Shown here: in pieces, positions 7,163 to 15,597 of the stretch
Layout of the letters: the number at the start of each line of letters is the position of its first letter
Numbering within the stretch: position 1 is the first letter of the stretch
Source: a virus
Strand: one strand, 5' to 3'
Virus record (IMG/VR): IMGVR_UViG_3300005366_000002
Location: 1 to 64,000 of that record
Length of the DNA stretch: 64,000 bases
The notes under the pieces: generated by a model
Seen by the model: only the letters and a program-made list of their open reading frames with translations
Told to the model about the DNA's origin: nothing
The model's database searches: none
Made by a program: the position numbers and the translations under genes

Positions 7163-7570
7163 TCAGATCTCCGTCTGTGATTTCCACGAGGAGACCGCGG
7201 TGATCAGGCAGGTGTTGGTCTCGTTGGGGAAGTGGGTGTAACGCATGAACGGACGACCCTGTGTGTCCTTGTCCAGCGTTCGGATCAGGTGTCGTAGGTT
7301 GTGCGTCCGCATCAGGCCGCAGTAGGTCTCTGGCGTCACCACGTCGAGCACGGTTGTCGCGTCCTCGTCGAAGACCTCGAAGACCTTGGTTGCGATCATG
7401 AGGTCCGTGTAATAGGACGTCAGCTTGAGGTAGTGCTTGACCGGGATGCCGTCCCTGGTCCAAGTGCCGACCTGGCGGTCCGTCACGCCGCAGACGATGG
7501 CGACGTTGTGGACGTGGAGACCGAGGGCCAGCATCAGCTTCGGGAGGACGAAGCGTTGAAGGCAGATCAT
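7163..7570 (-). CDS. Putative HTH protein, 135 aa
   Basis: Residues about 20-50 (NVAIVCGVTDRQVGTWTRDG) fit a helix-turn-helix of the Cro/YdaS type, with the turn at CGVTD and a recognition helix at RQVGTWTRDG. The rest is not recognised. It could be a small transcriptional regulator of the leftward block. ATG at 7570 with AGGAG upstream. Confidence 0.5.
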   Translation of the reverse strand: MICLQRFVLPKLMLALGLHVHNVAIVCGVTDRQVGTWTRDGIPVKHYLKLTSYYTDLMIATKVFEVFDEDATTVLDVVTPETYCGLMRTHNLRHLIRTLDKDTQGRPFMRYTHFPNETNTCLITAVSSWKSQTEI

Positions 7571-7579
7571 GAGCTGCTC

Positions 7580-9145
7580 CTAGTAGGTGATGAGCTTGAA
7601 GCGCGGGCGCGTCGCCGCAACGTAGAGGCACCTGAACGACTCACGCTCATTGTGGTTCGCCAGGATGTCCGCCTGATCGACGAACACGTTGTCGAGCGTC
7701 GTGCCCTGGAGACGATGCACCGTCATGGCGTAGCCGTGCCTGATGTCGTGGAACTTGTTCTTCAGCTCCCAGAACTTGGACCACAGCATCTTCCTGACGT
7801 GCGGGTTCTTCTCCAGCGAGGCCTTGCGGTTCCGCTTATTCAGGATCTCGTTGAGCGACGACGGGTCTTCAGGGACGTAGAGGGTCAGCCACGAGTCGTG
7901 CAACGTGATCGCACGCGCGTCGACAATCCCCTCATCGAACTCGAAGCGACGCTCCGTGATCGCCTTGATCTGGAACTCCTCGTCGACGAACGCGAGGATC
8001 TGACCCTGCTCGCCAATGACAGGCGAGGCCATCATGATCATGTCGCCCTCGTCGAACTCACCCTTGAAGCCAAGGGCTTTGCGGATCACCCGCGTGTACT
8101 CGTCGACCGTCCGGTTGCGCCAGCACGCTACCTTGGTCGTCTTCCAGTCGTCGAGCTTCATGCTCTCGATGGCCCGCATGAACGCAGGCTTGCCGATCAC
8201 GAACACGCCTTCACGACCATCGTTGTCAGCCTCGATCGGGCTGCGCGGGTACCGCTTGTCGACCAGGCACTCACGCAACGTGATCGACAGCTGGAGCAAC
8301 TGGTTGTCGAAGCGCATGACTTCGGTGAGCAGTGCGCGGTCTTCGGGCTCCGGGAAGCCCCACACGATGGACCGCGGTTCCTTCACAGGGTTCAACTGCG
8401 CAGGGTCGCCGACGAACAGGCAGCGCCATCCGAACTCCTCGCAGATGTTCTTGAGGATCTCGGCCATGAACTTGGGGATCATGCCTGCTTCGTCGATCAC
8501 GAGGACCGGCTTGTTCCCCAGGTCAGGGATGCGCTTCATCTCCCCGAGCTCGGTCTTGTCCTCGTTGGTGACCATGCGGAGGCCCAGCAGGCTGTACGTG
8601 GTCTTGCAGGTCGAGCCGAGGAACGCGGACAGGACCTTGGTGGCCTTGTTGGTCGGCGCCGAGAAGTGGAAGTTATAGCCCAGCTCGGCAATCTCCTGGA
8701 GCAGGAAGCTCTTGCCGGTGCCAGCGTAGCCGCGCAGCGTCATGAACGGGCGATCCGAGGACAGCCAGGCCACGATCTTGTCGTAGGCACGGCGCTGGCT
8801 CTTCGTCATCTTCGGACGCTCGGCCTTCTTGACCTCAGGAACCTCGTCCACGTCCTCGTCAGCGGTTGCCATGGCCTTGCCGACCATCTCCTTGACGGCC
8901 AGCTTGACCTCAGGTGTCAGCTTCTGCGCGCGCTCGTCGCCGAGGCCTGGCAGCTCGTTGTCCCAGATCTCGATGAAGCGATCGAGTTGGGCAGACCAGG
9001 CGTGGCGGATCTCTTTGAAGCCTTGGCCTTTGTTGGCCCGCTCGAAGATCACGCACTCGATCAACGCGATCATGTCGTCGAGGTTTTTCTCCTCGTAGAG
9101 CCTGAGGATCAAGTCCAACAGCGCTCGTGGTTCACGATGGCTCAT
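7580..9145 (-). CDS. Dda/RecD-like SF1B DNA helicase
   Basis: The 521-residue protein has an N-terminal helical region (1-110) and then SF1 helicase motifs: Walker A GYAGTGKS (139-146), Walker B LVIDEAGMIP, motif III VGDPAQLNPV, motif V MTVHRLQGTTLDNVFVDQ and motif VI LYVAATRPR near the C-terminus. This is the layout of phage T4 Dda, a 5'-3' helicase used in replication start and recombination. I start it at 9145 (MSHREPRALL) because that ATG overlaps the upstream stop as ATGA. A longer in-frame reading overlaps the neighbour. Confidence 0.9.
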   Translation of the reverse strand: MSHREPRALLDLILRLYEEKNLDDMIALIECVIFERANKGQGFKEIRHAWSAQLDRFIEIWDNELPGLGDERAQKLTPEVKLAVKEMVGKAMATADEDVDEVPEVKKAERPKMTKSQRRAYDKIVAWLSSDRPFMTLRGYAGTGKSFLLQEIAELGYNFHFSAPTNKATKVLSAFLGSTCKTTYSLLGLRMVTNEDKTELGEMKRIPDLGNKPVLVIDEAGMIPKFMAEILKNICEEFGWRCLFVGDPAQLNPVKEPRSIVWGFPEPEDRALLTEVMRFDNQLLQLSITLRECLVDKRYPRSPIEADNDGREGVFVIGKPAFMRAIESMKLDDWKTTKVACWRNRTVDEYTRVIRKALGFKGEFDEGDMIMMASPVIGEQGQILAFVDEEFQIKAITERRFEFDEGIVDARAITLHDSWLTLYVPEDPSSLNEILNKRNRKASLEKNPHVRKMLWSKFWELKNKFHDIRHGYAMTVHRLQGTTLDNVFVDQADILANHNERESFRCLYVAATRPRFKLITY

Positions 9146-9705
9146 ACCTCGAAGTTCTCGCGCGTTGGGTTGATGTGGATGGCTCCGTAGACTGGCATGC
9201 ACGTCGCTTTCGCGAGTTGCAGGGGCTGCCAGCCGTAGCCGCAGACGATGATCGGAGTACCAGGCCACCGATGCCAAAGCTCACGCACCTTTTCCAGTTG
9301 AACGTTGGTGGACTGCGCACCAAGGTTGGTCACAACGGTCAAGGTCGGTGGATCTTCACGCCTCTTGGCTGGCACCTCGAACTCTGCCGTGTACCGCTTG
9401 AGTTCGTCGTGATACGAAGCAAACCAGAGCACATCGTGTTGGGGATTCTGCTTCACGTGTTGCTCCACGAGCCAAGCCGCTGCATATTCAGCACGGAGTT
9501 GTTCGTAGGCGGTGAGGATCACCGAGTTCGCGTGAAGAGCTCCACCAGGACGACCCCAGTTCTCAAGGGTCTCCAGTTGACGCTCAGCAGTGATCTTGCC
9601 AGCATCAGCCGGTCGCCATTTGAACTCCGGCTGCCTGAACACAGAGCCGGGAACCGCGTAGCGAACTGCGTGGCGGTCCACACGCACGTTGATTGTGTCT
9701 ACCAT
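9142..9705 (-). CDS. Hypothetical protein, possibly degenerate DnaC-like, 187 aa
   Basis: Lies between two helicases. Residues about 115-155 (PPTLTVVTNLGAQSTNVQLE then WPGTPIIVCG) resemble the Walker B to sensor 1 stretch of DnaC/IstB ATPases, but no Walker A lysine is present and the Walker B acids are replaced. It may be an inactive loader or an unrelated protein. The ATG at 9705 lies eight bases after a GTAAATA element. Its stop overlaps the helicase start. Confidence 0.6.
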   Translation of the reverse strand: MVDTINVRVDRHAVRYAVPGSVFRQPEFKWRPADAGKITAERQLETLENWGRPGGALHANSVILTAYEQLRAEYAAAWLVEQHVKQNPQHDVLWFASYHDELKRYTAEFEVPAKRREDPPTLTVVTNLGAQSTNVQLEKVRELWHRWPGTPIIVCGYGWQPLQLAKATCMPVYGAIHINPTRENFEV

Positions 9706-9712
9706 GATCTTC

Positions 9713-11872
9713 CTATTTACCGTTGAGGCGAGCCTTCTTCTGCAAGGCCTCGAAGGCTTTCTTGTGCTTGGCGACAGTCGCCTGCACCCTCGCGGAGTCC
9801 GGACTTGCTTTGAGGCGAGACTCTGCTGTGATGAGTCGCTTGCGCAACTTCTCGAGTTCGTCCCGGTACTGAGGGTCGTACTTGGTCAGCGCGGCCCGCG
9901 TGCCCTCACGCTGGCGAACTACTTGATCTTCGGTGCGAGTAGTCTTGATGTGATGGAACACAGCGAGCTTGGCGCGCCGATGGATCTTGAAACCGTCGAC
10001 ACCTATCTTCGAAGCCAGGAGCTCAGCGGAGGCCTCGTAAGGCACGATCATCAGCACAGGTTCAGTAGCCTTTGGATCACGCAGACTGGTCCGGTACAAC
10101 GTCTGCACCAGGTTCTCGATCGAGTGGTCTTGGTCGATGTCGTAGTCGGGAATCAGAATGTGGTAGACGCTGACCAGCGATGGCCCTGGGTTGAGGGCCG
10201 CCAGGTGCGTGAACGCATTGAGACGATCGTACTTGTTGATCCCGTGCAGGTGTGGCGTCCTCGGCACCGTGAACACAGAGTCGTCCGAGTTCGCGTAGAG
10301 CGCGTACTTCAGCTTCTTCCGCCACAGTTCTGGTACCAACTTGGCGTCCAGGTCGTGCTCACCGTCGTTGAGGTCAGAGTCACTCTTGTCACCACGGAGC
10401 GCCACGTCCCCATGAGCGAGGATGAACCGAACCATGCGCAGATAGCGGACAGACGAAGGGGCCCATCGACGATACGATGCGACGTTGAGAGCCAGAAGAG
10501 ATCGTTGCTTCTCGTTGATCCTCCCCTCCCAGTTCCGGAAGATCGTCGCCGCTTCATCAAGGAGTACCCACAGCGGAGGGATAGCCCACTGGCGAAGCTG
10601 GTTGACCACGCGTTCGTCTTTGGCGATCTTGGTCTTCTTGTCTTCAGTGGCCAGCGCGCGAATCACCTGGTCAATGGACAATGCAGGGTTGATCTCCTCT
10701 TCGATCAGCTCGTGAGCCAGCTTGATCGGGATCACCATGCCCTTGTCGAGCAGGTTGGAGCTCAGCGTGTTCCGGTACGCAGGGTTCACGTTGCCGTAGA
10801 ACTCGTCGCGGAGCAACATCGCGACTTCGATGCGCTCACCTGCGGCGACACGCAGCCTCTCAGACCGGCGTTTGATCTTGAGGAGCGCACCTTTCAGCTC
10901 ACGACCTTCCAACAAAGGCGTCAGCTTGTGACCGTCCTTGTGAAGGAAGTGGTACATCTGCGAGTCCTGGAAGAACGCAGAGGTCAAGATCACCCGCCGG
11001 TAGTTCTCGAAGAGCGACGTCGGCCGCATCACTACCTGGATCGAGATGTTGCCCATGCCCTCCACGTCCTGATACTCCGCACGAGGATCGCTGGAGCTCA
11101 GGATGTAGAGGCTGCCGCGACCAGTGCGCGTGTACTTGTTGAACAGGCGAAGCATGCCCTTCATGTGCTCCGGAAGGAGCGAACGACGAGCCAGCGTGAG
11201 CCCGTGGACCTTGCAAAGGTCGCGAGGACTCATCAACGATTCGACCTTGAAGAGCTTGAAGCGACTGGCCCGCTCACGTGTGTCCTCCACAGGACTGACC
11301 TTGAGGCAGGTCCACATCGACTTCCACTGGTCGCGCGGCACCTTCAGCTCCTGCGAGTGGAGCACGCACTTGCGCGCCTCGTCGAAGATGACGGTCATCC
11401 GCTTGAGCAGCTTGAAGTCACGACCGGTCGCGTCCTGCCGGTTCAGCCGGACGAACGATTCGTGGGTCGTCATCACGACCTGCCCGTCCTCGAGTTCGTG
11501 GGTGCAGTCGTGCGAGAACTCAGCGCGGTAGGTCGTGGCAAGGTAGCGATCACGAGGGATCAGGCCGAACAGGTAGTTGAGGGCCGTCGCAGGCTGATCA
11601 CGTCGAACCTTGTAGCCAGTCTTCGAGAGAGCTGAACCGAGTTCGAACGGATTGCTGACGATCACGACCTTGGATGCCTGCTCAGTTCCGATCACTCGGG
11701 CGATGCGACGGAACGCTTCTGCGAGTAGCTTGGTCGTCGGAGCCACGTAGACCAGAATTCCCTTCCGGTTCTCTGTGATCTGTTTGGCTGCCTTCTGCAC
11801 GAAGTACTCAGTCTTCCCTGCACCCGGCATGGCGTCTATGAACGCAAACTCACGTGTGTTGTGTGTATCCAT
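9713..11872 (-). CDS. SF2-type helicase/ATPase, 719 aa
   Basis: Walker A AMPGAGKT lies at residues 14-21, motif Ia VAPTTKL at 43-49, TTHES at 135-139 and a DEAR Walker B box at 164-167, so the N-terminal domain is an SF2 helicase core. A C-terminal segment (VLMIVPYEASAEL near 615) could start motif IV, but motifs V and VI are not obvious. The last 90 residues are a basic coiled region ending RLNGK. It probably acts in DNA replication or recombination with the neighbouring Dda-like helicase. ATG at 11872 has no ribosome site and lies nine bases after a GTAAATA element. Confidence 0.75.
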   Translation of the reverse strand: MDTHNTREFAFIDAMPGAGKTEYFVQKAAKQITENRKGILVYVAPTTKLLAEAFRRIARVIGTEQASKVVIVSNPFELGSALSKTGYKVRRDQPATALNYLFGLIPRDRYLATTYRAEFSHDCTHELEDGQVVMTTHESFVRLNRQDATGRDFKLLKRMTVIFDEARKCVLHSQELKVPRDQWKSMWTCLKVSPVEDTRERASRFKLFKVESLMSPRDLCKVHGLTLARRSLLPEHMKGMLRLFNKYTRTGRGSLYILSSSDPRAEYQDVEGMGNISIQVVMRPTSLFENYRRVILTSAFFQDSQMYHFLHKDGHKLTPLLEGRELKGALLKIKRRSERLRVAAGERIEVAMLLRDEFYGNVNPAYRNTLSSNLLDKGMVIPIKLAHELIEEEINPALSIDQVIRALATEDKKTKIAKDERVVNQLRQWAIPPLWVLLDEAATIFRNWEGRINEKQRSLLALNVASYRRWAPSSVRYLRMVRFILAHGDVALRGDKSDSDLNDGEHDLDAKLVPELWRKKLKYALYANSDDSVFTVPRTPHLHGINKYDRLNAFTHLAALNPGPSLVSVYHILIPDYDIDQDHSIENLVQTLYRTSLRDPKATEPVLMIVPYEASAELLASKIGVDGFKIHRRAKLAVFHHIKTTRTEDQVVRQREGTRAALTKYDPQYRDELEKLRKRLITAESRLKASPDSARVQATVAKHKKAFEALQKKARLNGK
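9714..9720 (-). promoter_or_regulatory. GTAAATA late-type promoter element
   Basis: The minus strand reads AACGGTAAATAGG, eight bases before the ATG at 9705, and the TAG is the stop of the upstream gene. The core resembles the T4 late promoter TATAAATA and matches nine other copies in the window. Confidence 0.55.
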
Positions 11873-11881
11873 GATACGCGG

Positions 11882-11888
11882 TATTTAC
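11882..11888 (-). promoter_or_regulatory. GTAAATA late-type promoter element
   Basis: The minus strand reads ACTGTAAATACCG nine bases before the ATG at 11872. It is the most upstream element of the leftward block. There is no ribosome site between it and the start codon, so the transcript could be leaderless. Confidence 0.55.
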
Positions 11889-11916
11889 AGTATTCCGTGG
11901 GCTGCTCAGACAAGAC

Positions 11917-11965
11917 AAACCGTATGGTTGAATTAGCATTAAAGAGAGAAGTAACCATACGGTTT
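11917..11965. repeat. 13-bp inverted repeat in divergent intergenic region
   Basis: AAACCGTATGGTT at 11917-11929 and its exact reverse complement at 11953-11965 are separated by 23 bases. Each arm contains a CCATACGGT site, and two related CCACACGGT sites lie at 12177-12185 (inverted) and 12213-12221. This looks like a repeated operator or initiator-binding site. Confidence 0.7.
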
Positions 11966-12215
11966 TGCCGTCGGCAACGCAGACGGTAATCACCTCTCAG
12001 TTCATGCATCAGGGTGGGAAGCGCGAAGCGCGCGTCGACAGGCGCGAAGCGCCGGGCGACAGCTAGAACATCAACCCTTCTCCCGAAGCGGGAAGAGAAG
12101 CTGACGATTCCGAGGCTCACGAGAGCGAGAGGCGAAGCCGGTTTGGTGCGAGCCGGACGAAAAACGGTTTGGTGCGACCGTGTGGGTACTTGCCTCTTAC
12201 TTACCGAAGTAGCCA

Positions 12216-12235
12216 CACGGTTTGGCTGAACCGTG
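12216..12235. repeat. Operator-like hairpin CACGGTT...AACCGTG
   Basis: A seven-base-pair perfect stem with loop TGGCTG ends five bases before the GTAAATA element at 12240. It overlaps a CCACACGGT site, so a bound protein would control the rightward promoter. Confidence 0.55.
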
Positions 12236-12239
12236 AACC

Positions 12240-12246
12240 GTAAATA
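12240..12246 (+). promoter_or_regulatory. GTAAATA late-type promoter element
   Basis: AACCGTAAATAGG lies 41 bases before the GTG start at 12288 and is the first rightward copy of the motif. Confidence 0.55.
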
Positions 12247-12287
12247 GGTCGGACAGATTTCCAACCCCCACACATGAGGTACTGACA

Positions 12288-12929
12288 GTGGACAACAAGA
12301 CGGCCCGCAAGGCCATGAACAAGCCCGTGATGGCCGCCGACTTCGTGATCGACGCGATGATCGTCGACGAGGACGGCGTGGTCATCGACAAGCTCCCGGA
12401 GTTCGCAAGCTCGATCACCCGCTGGCGCTTCGCCGAGCAGACCAGCCCCTTCGAGGAAGACGACACGTCCGGCGAGGACTTCTCGTTCGACGAGGATGAC
12501 GACACGCTGGGTCCCAACGAGGACTCCGACGGTTCGGAGCTGGTGCCGCCGGAAGAGAGCACACTCGAGGCTCCGGACGAGGACATCGCCGAGGAGCGCG
12601 TGCTCATCCTCGAGCACGAGGTGACGGCCGCTGCCTTCAAGGAGCTGTTCAAGAAGGTCTACGAGGATCGCGAGAGCACGAACATGCTGGCGGTCGTCAT
12701 CACCTACTTCGTGATGGAGGACTCGCAGCGCCTCGACGTGTTCTCGCACGTGTTCGTCGGCACCTCGTTCACTCCGGACGAGGTCTCCGGCTCCCGCGGT
12801 GCTCGAGGCCGCCTGCTCGTCCGCACCTGCATCGACCCGTTCAAGGTCCAGACGTTCAACAGCGGTGCGGCCGACAAGGCCATCAAGGACCTGATGCGCG
12901 AAGACACGGCGAGCACGGAGGTCCACTGA
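12288..12929 (+). CDS. Hypothetical acidic protein, 213 aa
   Basis: First gene of the rightward block. The GTG start is supported by GAGGT nine bases upstream. Residues 54-103 are very acidic (EEDDTSGEDFSFDEDDD and similar). The C-terminal half looks globular (LAVVITYFVMEDSQRL). The stop overlaps the next ATG by one base (TGATG), so it is coupled to the SbcD-like nuclease and may work with it or as an acidic replication or transcription factor. No domain recognised. Confidence 0.65.
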   Translation: MDNKTARKAMNKPVMAADFVIDAMIVDEDGVVIDKLPEFASSITRWRFAEQTSPFEEDDTSGEDFSFDEDDDTLGPNEDSDGSELVPPEESTLEAPDEDIAEERVLILEHEVTAAAFKELFKKVYEDRESTNMLAVVITYFVMEDSQRLDVFSHVFVGTSFTPDEVSGSRGARGRLLVRTCIDPFKVQTFNSGAADKAIKDLMREDTASTEVH

Positions 12930-13969
12930 TGAGCCGAGCCCTCCCGGAGCTCGTCGGCATCGGCGACCTCCACCTGACGGACAGCGCGGGCAAGGGCGGG
13001 CTCAGCGCGTACATCGAGGATCACGACGATCACGTGGCCCAGCTCGTGATCGACCAGCCGCTGGCCTATGCGCGCCGCAAGGGCATCCGCCACATCCTGC
13101 TCTACGGCGATCTCTGCGAGAATCCGCGCATGAGCTACGCTGGGCACCTGGCGCTGGGCCGCATCCTCAGTGAGCCGTTCAACGCGAAGACCGGTGAGCT
13201 GTTCGAGTTCCACATCATCCTCGGCAACCACGACATGTTCGACGTGGAGCCGTCGGCGGGTCACTCCATGGACCTGGTGAAGCTGTGGGGCCGGCCGAAC
13301 GTGAAGCTCTACGAGAAGCCGACGAACGTGAAGGTCGCAGGGCTTCCCGTGCGGTTCCTCCCGTTCCCGCACCAGTCGTTCCATCCCACGGCGCTCAACG
13401 TGGCGCACGTGGACGTCGCTGGGTCCAAGACGGACAGCGGTCGCCTCAACGAAGGCGAGCACCTCAGCGCTTCCAAGGCGACGTGCGTGATCGGCCACAT
13501 CCACACGTCGCAGCGCGTGCGGAACTCGCACTACTCCGGCACGCTCTACCAGACCAATTTCGGTGAGAGCATGGAGAAGTTCTTCCACCACATCTCGTTC
13601 GACGACGGATGGGTGATCGAGAAAGTGCCGGTCAAGCCCACGTACCGCCTGCACACGGTCACCGTCGAATCTGCGGCAGACCTGAAGGGCGTGCCGTCCG
13701 GCAAGCACGATCTGGTAAAGCTGATCCTAGTGACCTCGAAGGTCAAGAGCGTGGACTACCAGCACCTCAACGTGGTCAAGACGGTGCCGGTCAAGAACAG
13801 CGCGGAAGCCGTGCTGGCTCAATTCGAGGAGATCGGCGAAGGTCAGCAGATCGAGATCAGCCCGACCGAGTTCTTCAACGAGTGGGTCGACCGCCAGACC
13901 CGCCCTGACCCACTGAAGAAGGCAGCGAAGAAGCTGCGTCACCGCCTACTGCAAGGAGTTGCCAAGTGA
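12929..13969 (+). CDS. SbcD/Mre11-like metallophosphoesterase (T4 gp47-like)
   Basis: The calcineurin-like phosphoesterase motifs are all present: GDLHLTD (D13, H15), GDLCEN (D61), GNHDMF (N100, H101) and GHIHTSQ (H190, H192). The family forms the nuclease subunit of SbcCD, Mre11-Rad50 and T4 gp46/47, which process DNA ends for recombination-dependent replication. At 346 residues it has the length of T4 gp47. I see no SbcC/gp46 ATPase in this window, so the partner must lie elsewhere or be missing. Confidence 0.85.
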   Translation: MSRALPELVGIGDLHLTDSAGKGGLSAYIEDHDDHVAQLVIDQPLAYARRKGIRHILLYGDLCENPRMSYAGHLALGRILSEPFNAKTGELFEFHIILGNHDMFDVEPSAGHSMDLVKLWGRPNVKLYEKPTNVKVAGLPVRFLPFPHQSFHPTALNVAHVDVAGSKTDSGRLNEGEHLSASKATCVIGHIHTSQRVRNSHYSGTLYQTNFGESMEKFFHHISFDDGWVIEKVPVKPTYRLHTVTVESAADLKGVPSGKHDLVKLILVTSKVKSVDYQHLNVVKTVPVKNSAEAVLAQFEEIGEGQQIEISPTEFFNEWVDRQTRPDPLKKAAKKLRHRLLQGVAK

Positions 13970-14220
13970 TCACCTCTACCTCCACGCTCGAGATCAACCA
14001 GGTCATCTGGATGGTTGCCATTCGACGCCACAACCCGGCGTCGATCAATCCTCCGGTGGAGCGCGTGCGGATCGTTGTCGTTCCGAAGGAGGACGAGTCC
14101 TCGCTGTGGGTCGTCGACGACAACGGTCGCGACTTCAGTGTCGATCGCGAGCGACTGTTCATGACCTGGACCGAGGCTGCCAGGTTCGTCACCAACGAGA
14201 TCGAGAACGGGAGAATGTGA
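13966..14220 (+). CDS. Hypothetical protein, 84 aa
   Basis: GTG start overlapping the nuclease stop (GTGA), with AAGGAG seven bases upstream. The sequence looks like a small beta-rich domain (VIWMVAIRRHN, RVRIVVVPKED, LWVVDDNGRDF) ending in a helix. Unknown function. Confidence 0.65.
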   Translation: MITSTSTLEINQVIWMVAIRRHNPASINPPVERVRIVVVPKEDESSLWVVDDNGRDFSVDRERLFMTWTEAARFVTNEIENGRM

Positions 14221-14546
14221 TGCGCGCCCTCTTCATGGCCTCCAACCTGTACCCCTGCGCCCGCATCTGGGTCACGGACGAGAAGCGTAAGCGGACCTAC
14301 AAGGTTCACCAGGCCTCGGACCCTCAGGTCCCGGACTACGTGTCGGTCGGGCACGCGTTCCCTTCCCCAGAGGAAGCGGCGTCGCTGACGATGGCGATGC
14401 TGCTGGCCCGTCACAAGAAGCTGATGGACGAGGCAGAAGTCGTCGAAGCCCAGATGCTGAAGACCGTCGAGGCCATGCGTGCGGCCCGCAAGCAGATCGA
14501 GGACGATGCTGCCCAAGGGCTTGACCAGTCCCAGCGGATGAACTGA
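14220..14546 (+). CDS. Hypothetical protein, 108 aa
   Basis: The ATG shares one base with the preceding TGA. The N-terminal half is globular (LYPCARIWVTDEKRK) and the C-terminal half is a long helix (MLLARHKKLMDEAEVVEAQ) likely to form a coiled coil. Unknown function. Confidence 0.65.
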   Translation: MRALFMASNLYPCARIWVTDEKRKRTYKVHQASDPQVPDYVSVGHAFPSPEEAASLTMAMLLARHKKLMDEAEVVEAQMLKTVEAMRAARKQIEDDAAQGLDQSQRMN

Positions 14547-14548
14547 CC

Positions 14549-14929
14549 ATGCTCGAGTACCCCTACCCATTCGGGGACAACGTGCCCCAAGCCGGTGTGA
14601 CCTCGCTGGGTCTCCCTTGCGAGTGCAACTGCCACAAGATGCCTGGCGTACTCCACGTCATGGCCTGCTGCCAACTACCCATCAAGGAGCTCCGTGTGAC
14701 CCCCACCAACATCCCCGTCGTCTACCCCTTCCTCTGCGGCTCCGAGTCCCGTCCTATCGGGACCTGGTTGGGTTTCCCTACCAAGGAGAAAGCCGAGGCC
14801 CACAAGGTCATGATGGACAGCAAGATCGACACCTACGACATGGAGGGCGGCGGTGGTTGGGACCGTGCGACCTGGCCGTCCCGTCCCCAGCCGTGGGTCG
14901 TCCTGCCGAACCCGGAGTTCAAGGCATGA
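14549..14929 (+). CDS. Hypothetical cysteine-rich protein, 126 aa
   Basis: The N-terminal part contains CECNCHKMPGVLHVMACC, a cluster of Cys and His that could bind zinc. The remainder (RPIGTWLGFPTKEKAEAHK) resembles a small DUF-type fold. The gene starts two bases after the previous stop. Unknown function. Confidence 0.6.
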   Translation: MLEYPYPFGDNVPQAGVTSLGLPCECNCHKMPGVLHVMACCQLPIKELRVTPTNIPVVYPFLCGSESRPIGTWLGFPTKEKAEAHKVMMDSKIDTYDMEGGGGWDRATWPSRPQPWVVLPNPEFKA

Positions 14930-15123
14930 ACGACCCGGTCTTCACCACGAGGGTCGCCGACCTGCTTCACCTGCTGGAACACGCGGAGATCAAGTGCCCA
15001 TCTCCCGGCGATGCCGAGCAGGCCCAGAGGATCATGCAGCGGCTCCGCGACGACCTCAAGCGTACCAATACCTTCGGCGGCAGCGGTCAGACGGCACTGC
15101 CGACAGCACCAAGGGTCAACTGA
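14926..15123 (+). CDS. Hypothetical protein, 65 aa
   Basis: ATGA overlap with the preceding stop. Mostly helical (TRVADLLHLLEHAEIKC then AEQAQRIMQRLRDDLKR). Its stop shares one base with the next ATG. Confidence 0.55.
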   Translation: MNDPVFTTRVADLLHLLEHAEIKCPSPGDAEQAQRIMQRLRDDLKRTNTFGGSGQTALPTAPRVN

Positions 15124-15317
15124 TGCCCACCGTACAACCCACCCACACCAAAGCCGAAGAGATCACGGCAGTCCCAGGTAGCTGGCGATTCCGTGCGCTT
15201 CACGACCACCACGCCTATCTGTCGATCATGGCCACCACGCCGACGCTGCTCGCGCCGCTGTTGGTCTACGCCAGGGCGCCCTCGTACTCAAGCATCAGGG
15301 AGACCAATCGTGGCTGA
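15123..15317 (+). CDS. Hypothetical protein, 64 aa
   Basis: TGATG junction with the preceding gene. The second half (LSIMATTPTLLAPLLVYA) is hydrophobic and might be a short membrane segment, although it contains Pro. Unknown function. Confidence 0.5.
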   Translation: MPTVQPTHTKAEEITAVPGSWRFRALHDHHAYLSIMATTPTLLAPLLVYARAPSYSSIRETNRG

Positions 15318-15597
15318 CAGCAAGAAGCTCACCGAAGGCCAGAACTACTTCATGAGTGGTGAGTGGCCCTCGACTGCTGTCCGCTTCATCAGCGAGTCGG
15401 CCAAGGGCTGCCTGACCCGACGGATCAGCGACGGTCGCGTGGCCTTCGTAGAGCGGCTGGTCCTCCACGAGACTCGTCGTGCTGCCGACGAGCAGACCAT
15501 CAAGGACCTCGAGGCCAGACTCGCCAACTTCCGCGAACGTGTCGATGAGCTGGTCCTTGAGATCGAGCACGTGAAGGCCAACAAGGGCTTGAGCTAA
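15310..15597 (+). CDS. Hypothetical coiled-coil protein, 95 aa
   Basis: GTG start overlapping the previous gene by eight bases, with GGGAG upstream. The last 45 residues (EQTIKDLEARLANFRERVDE) have a heptad pattern typical of a coiled coil. Unknown function. Confidence 0.6.
   Translation: MADSKKLTEGQNYFMSGEWPSTAVRFISESAKGCLTRRISDGRVAFVERLVLHETRRAADEQTIKDLEARLANFRERVDELVLEIEHVKANKGLS

Larger units (their letters stand above)
11873..12287. other. Divergent regulatory region, candidate origin
   Basis: This 415-base stretch separates the leftward and rightward blocks and carries no convincing gene. It holds the inverted repeat at 11917-11965 and mini-hairpins with GCGAAGC cores at 12023-12029, 12044-12050 and 12132-12138. 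A CCCG-AAG-CGGG hairpin lies at 12082-12092. CGGTTTGG repeats lie at 12139-12146, 12165-12172 and 12218-12225, and GTAAATA elements face outward at both ends. A GGTTTGGTGCGA direct repeat (12140, 12166) has a 26-base period. The density of short repeats fits a control region or a replication origin. Confidence 0.6.

Noticed and set aside
7301-11635. Long rightward open frames opposite the two leftward helicases
   Set aside because: They show no ribosome sites or motifs and overlap clear helicase genes, so they are composition shadows.
13552-13560. CAATTTCGG similar to the GCAATTTYA motif
   Set aside because: It is inside the SbcD-like coding sequence, and only part of the motif matches.
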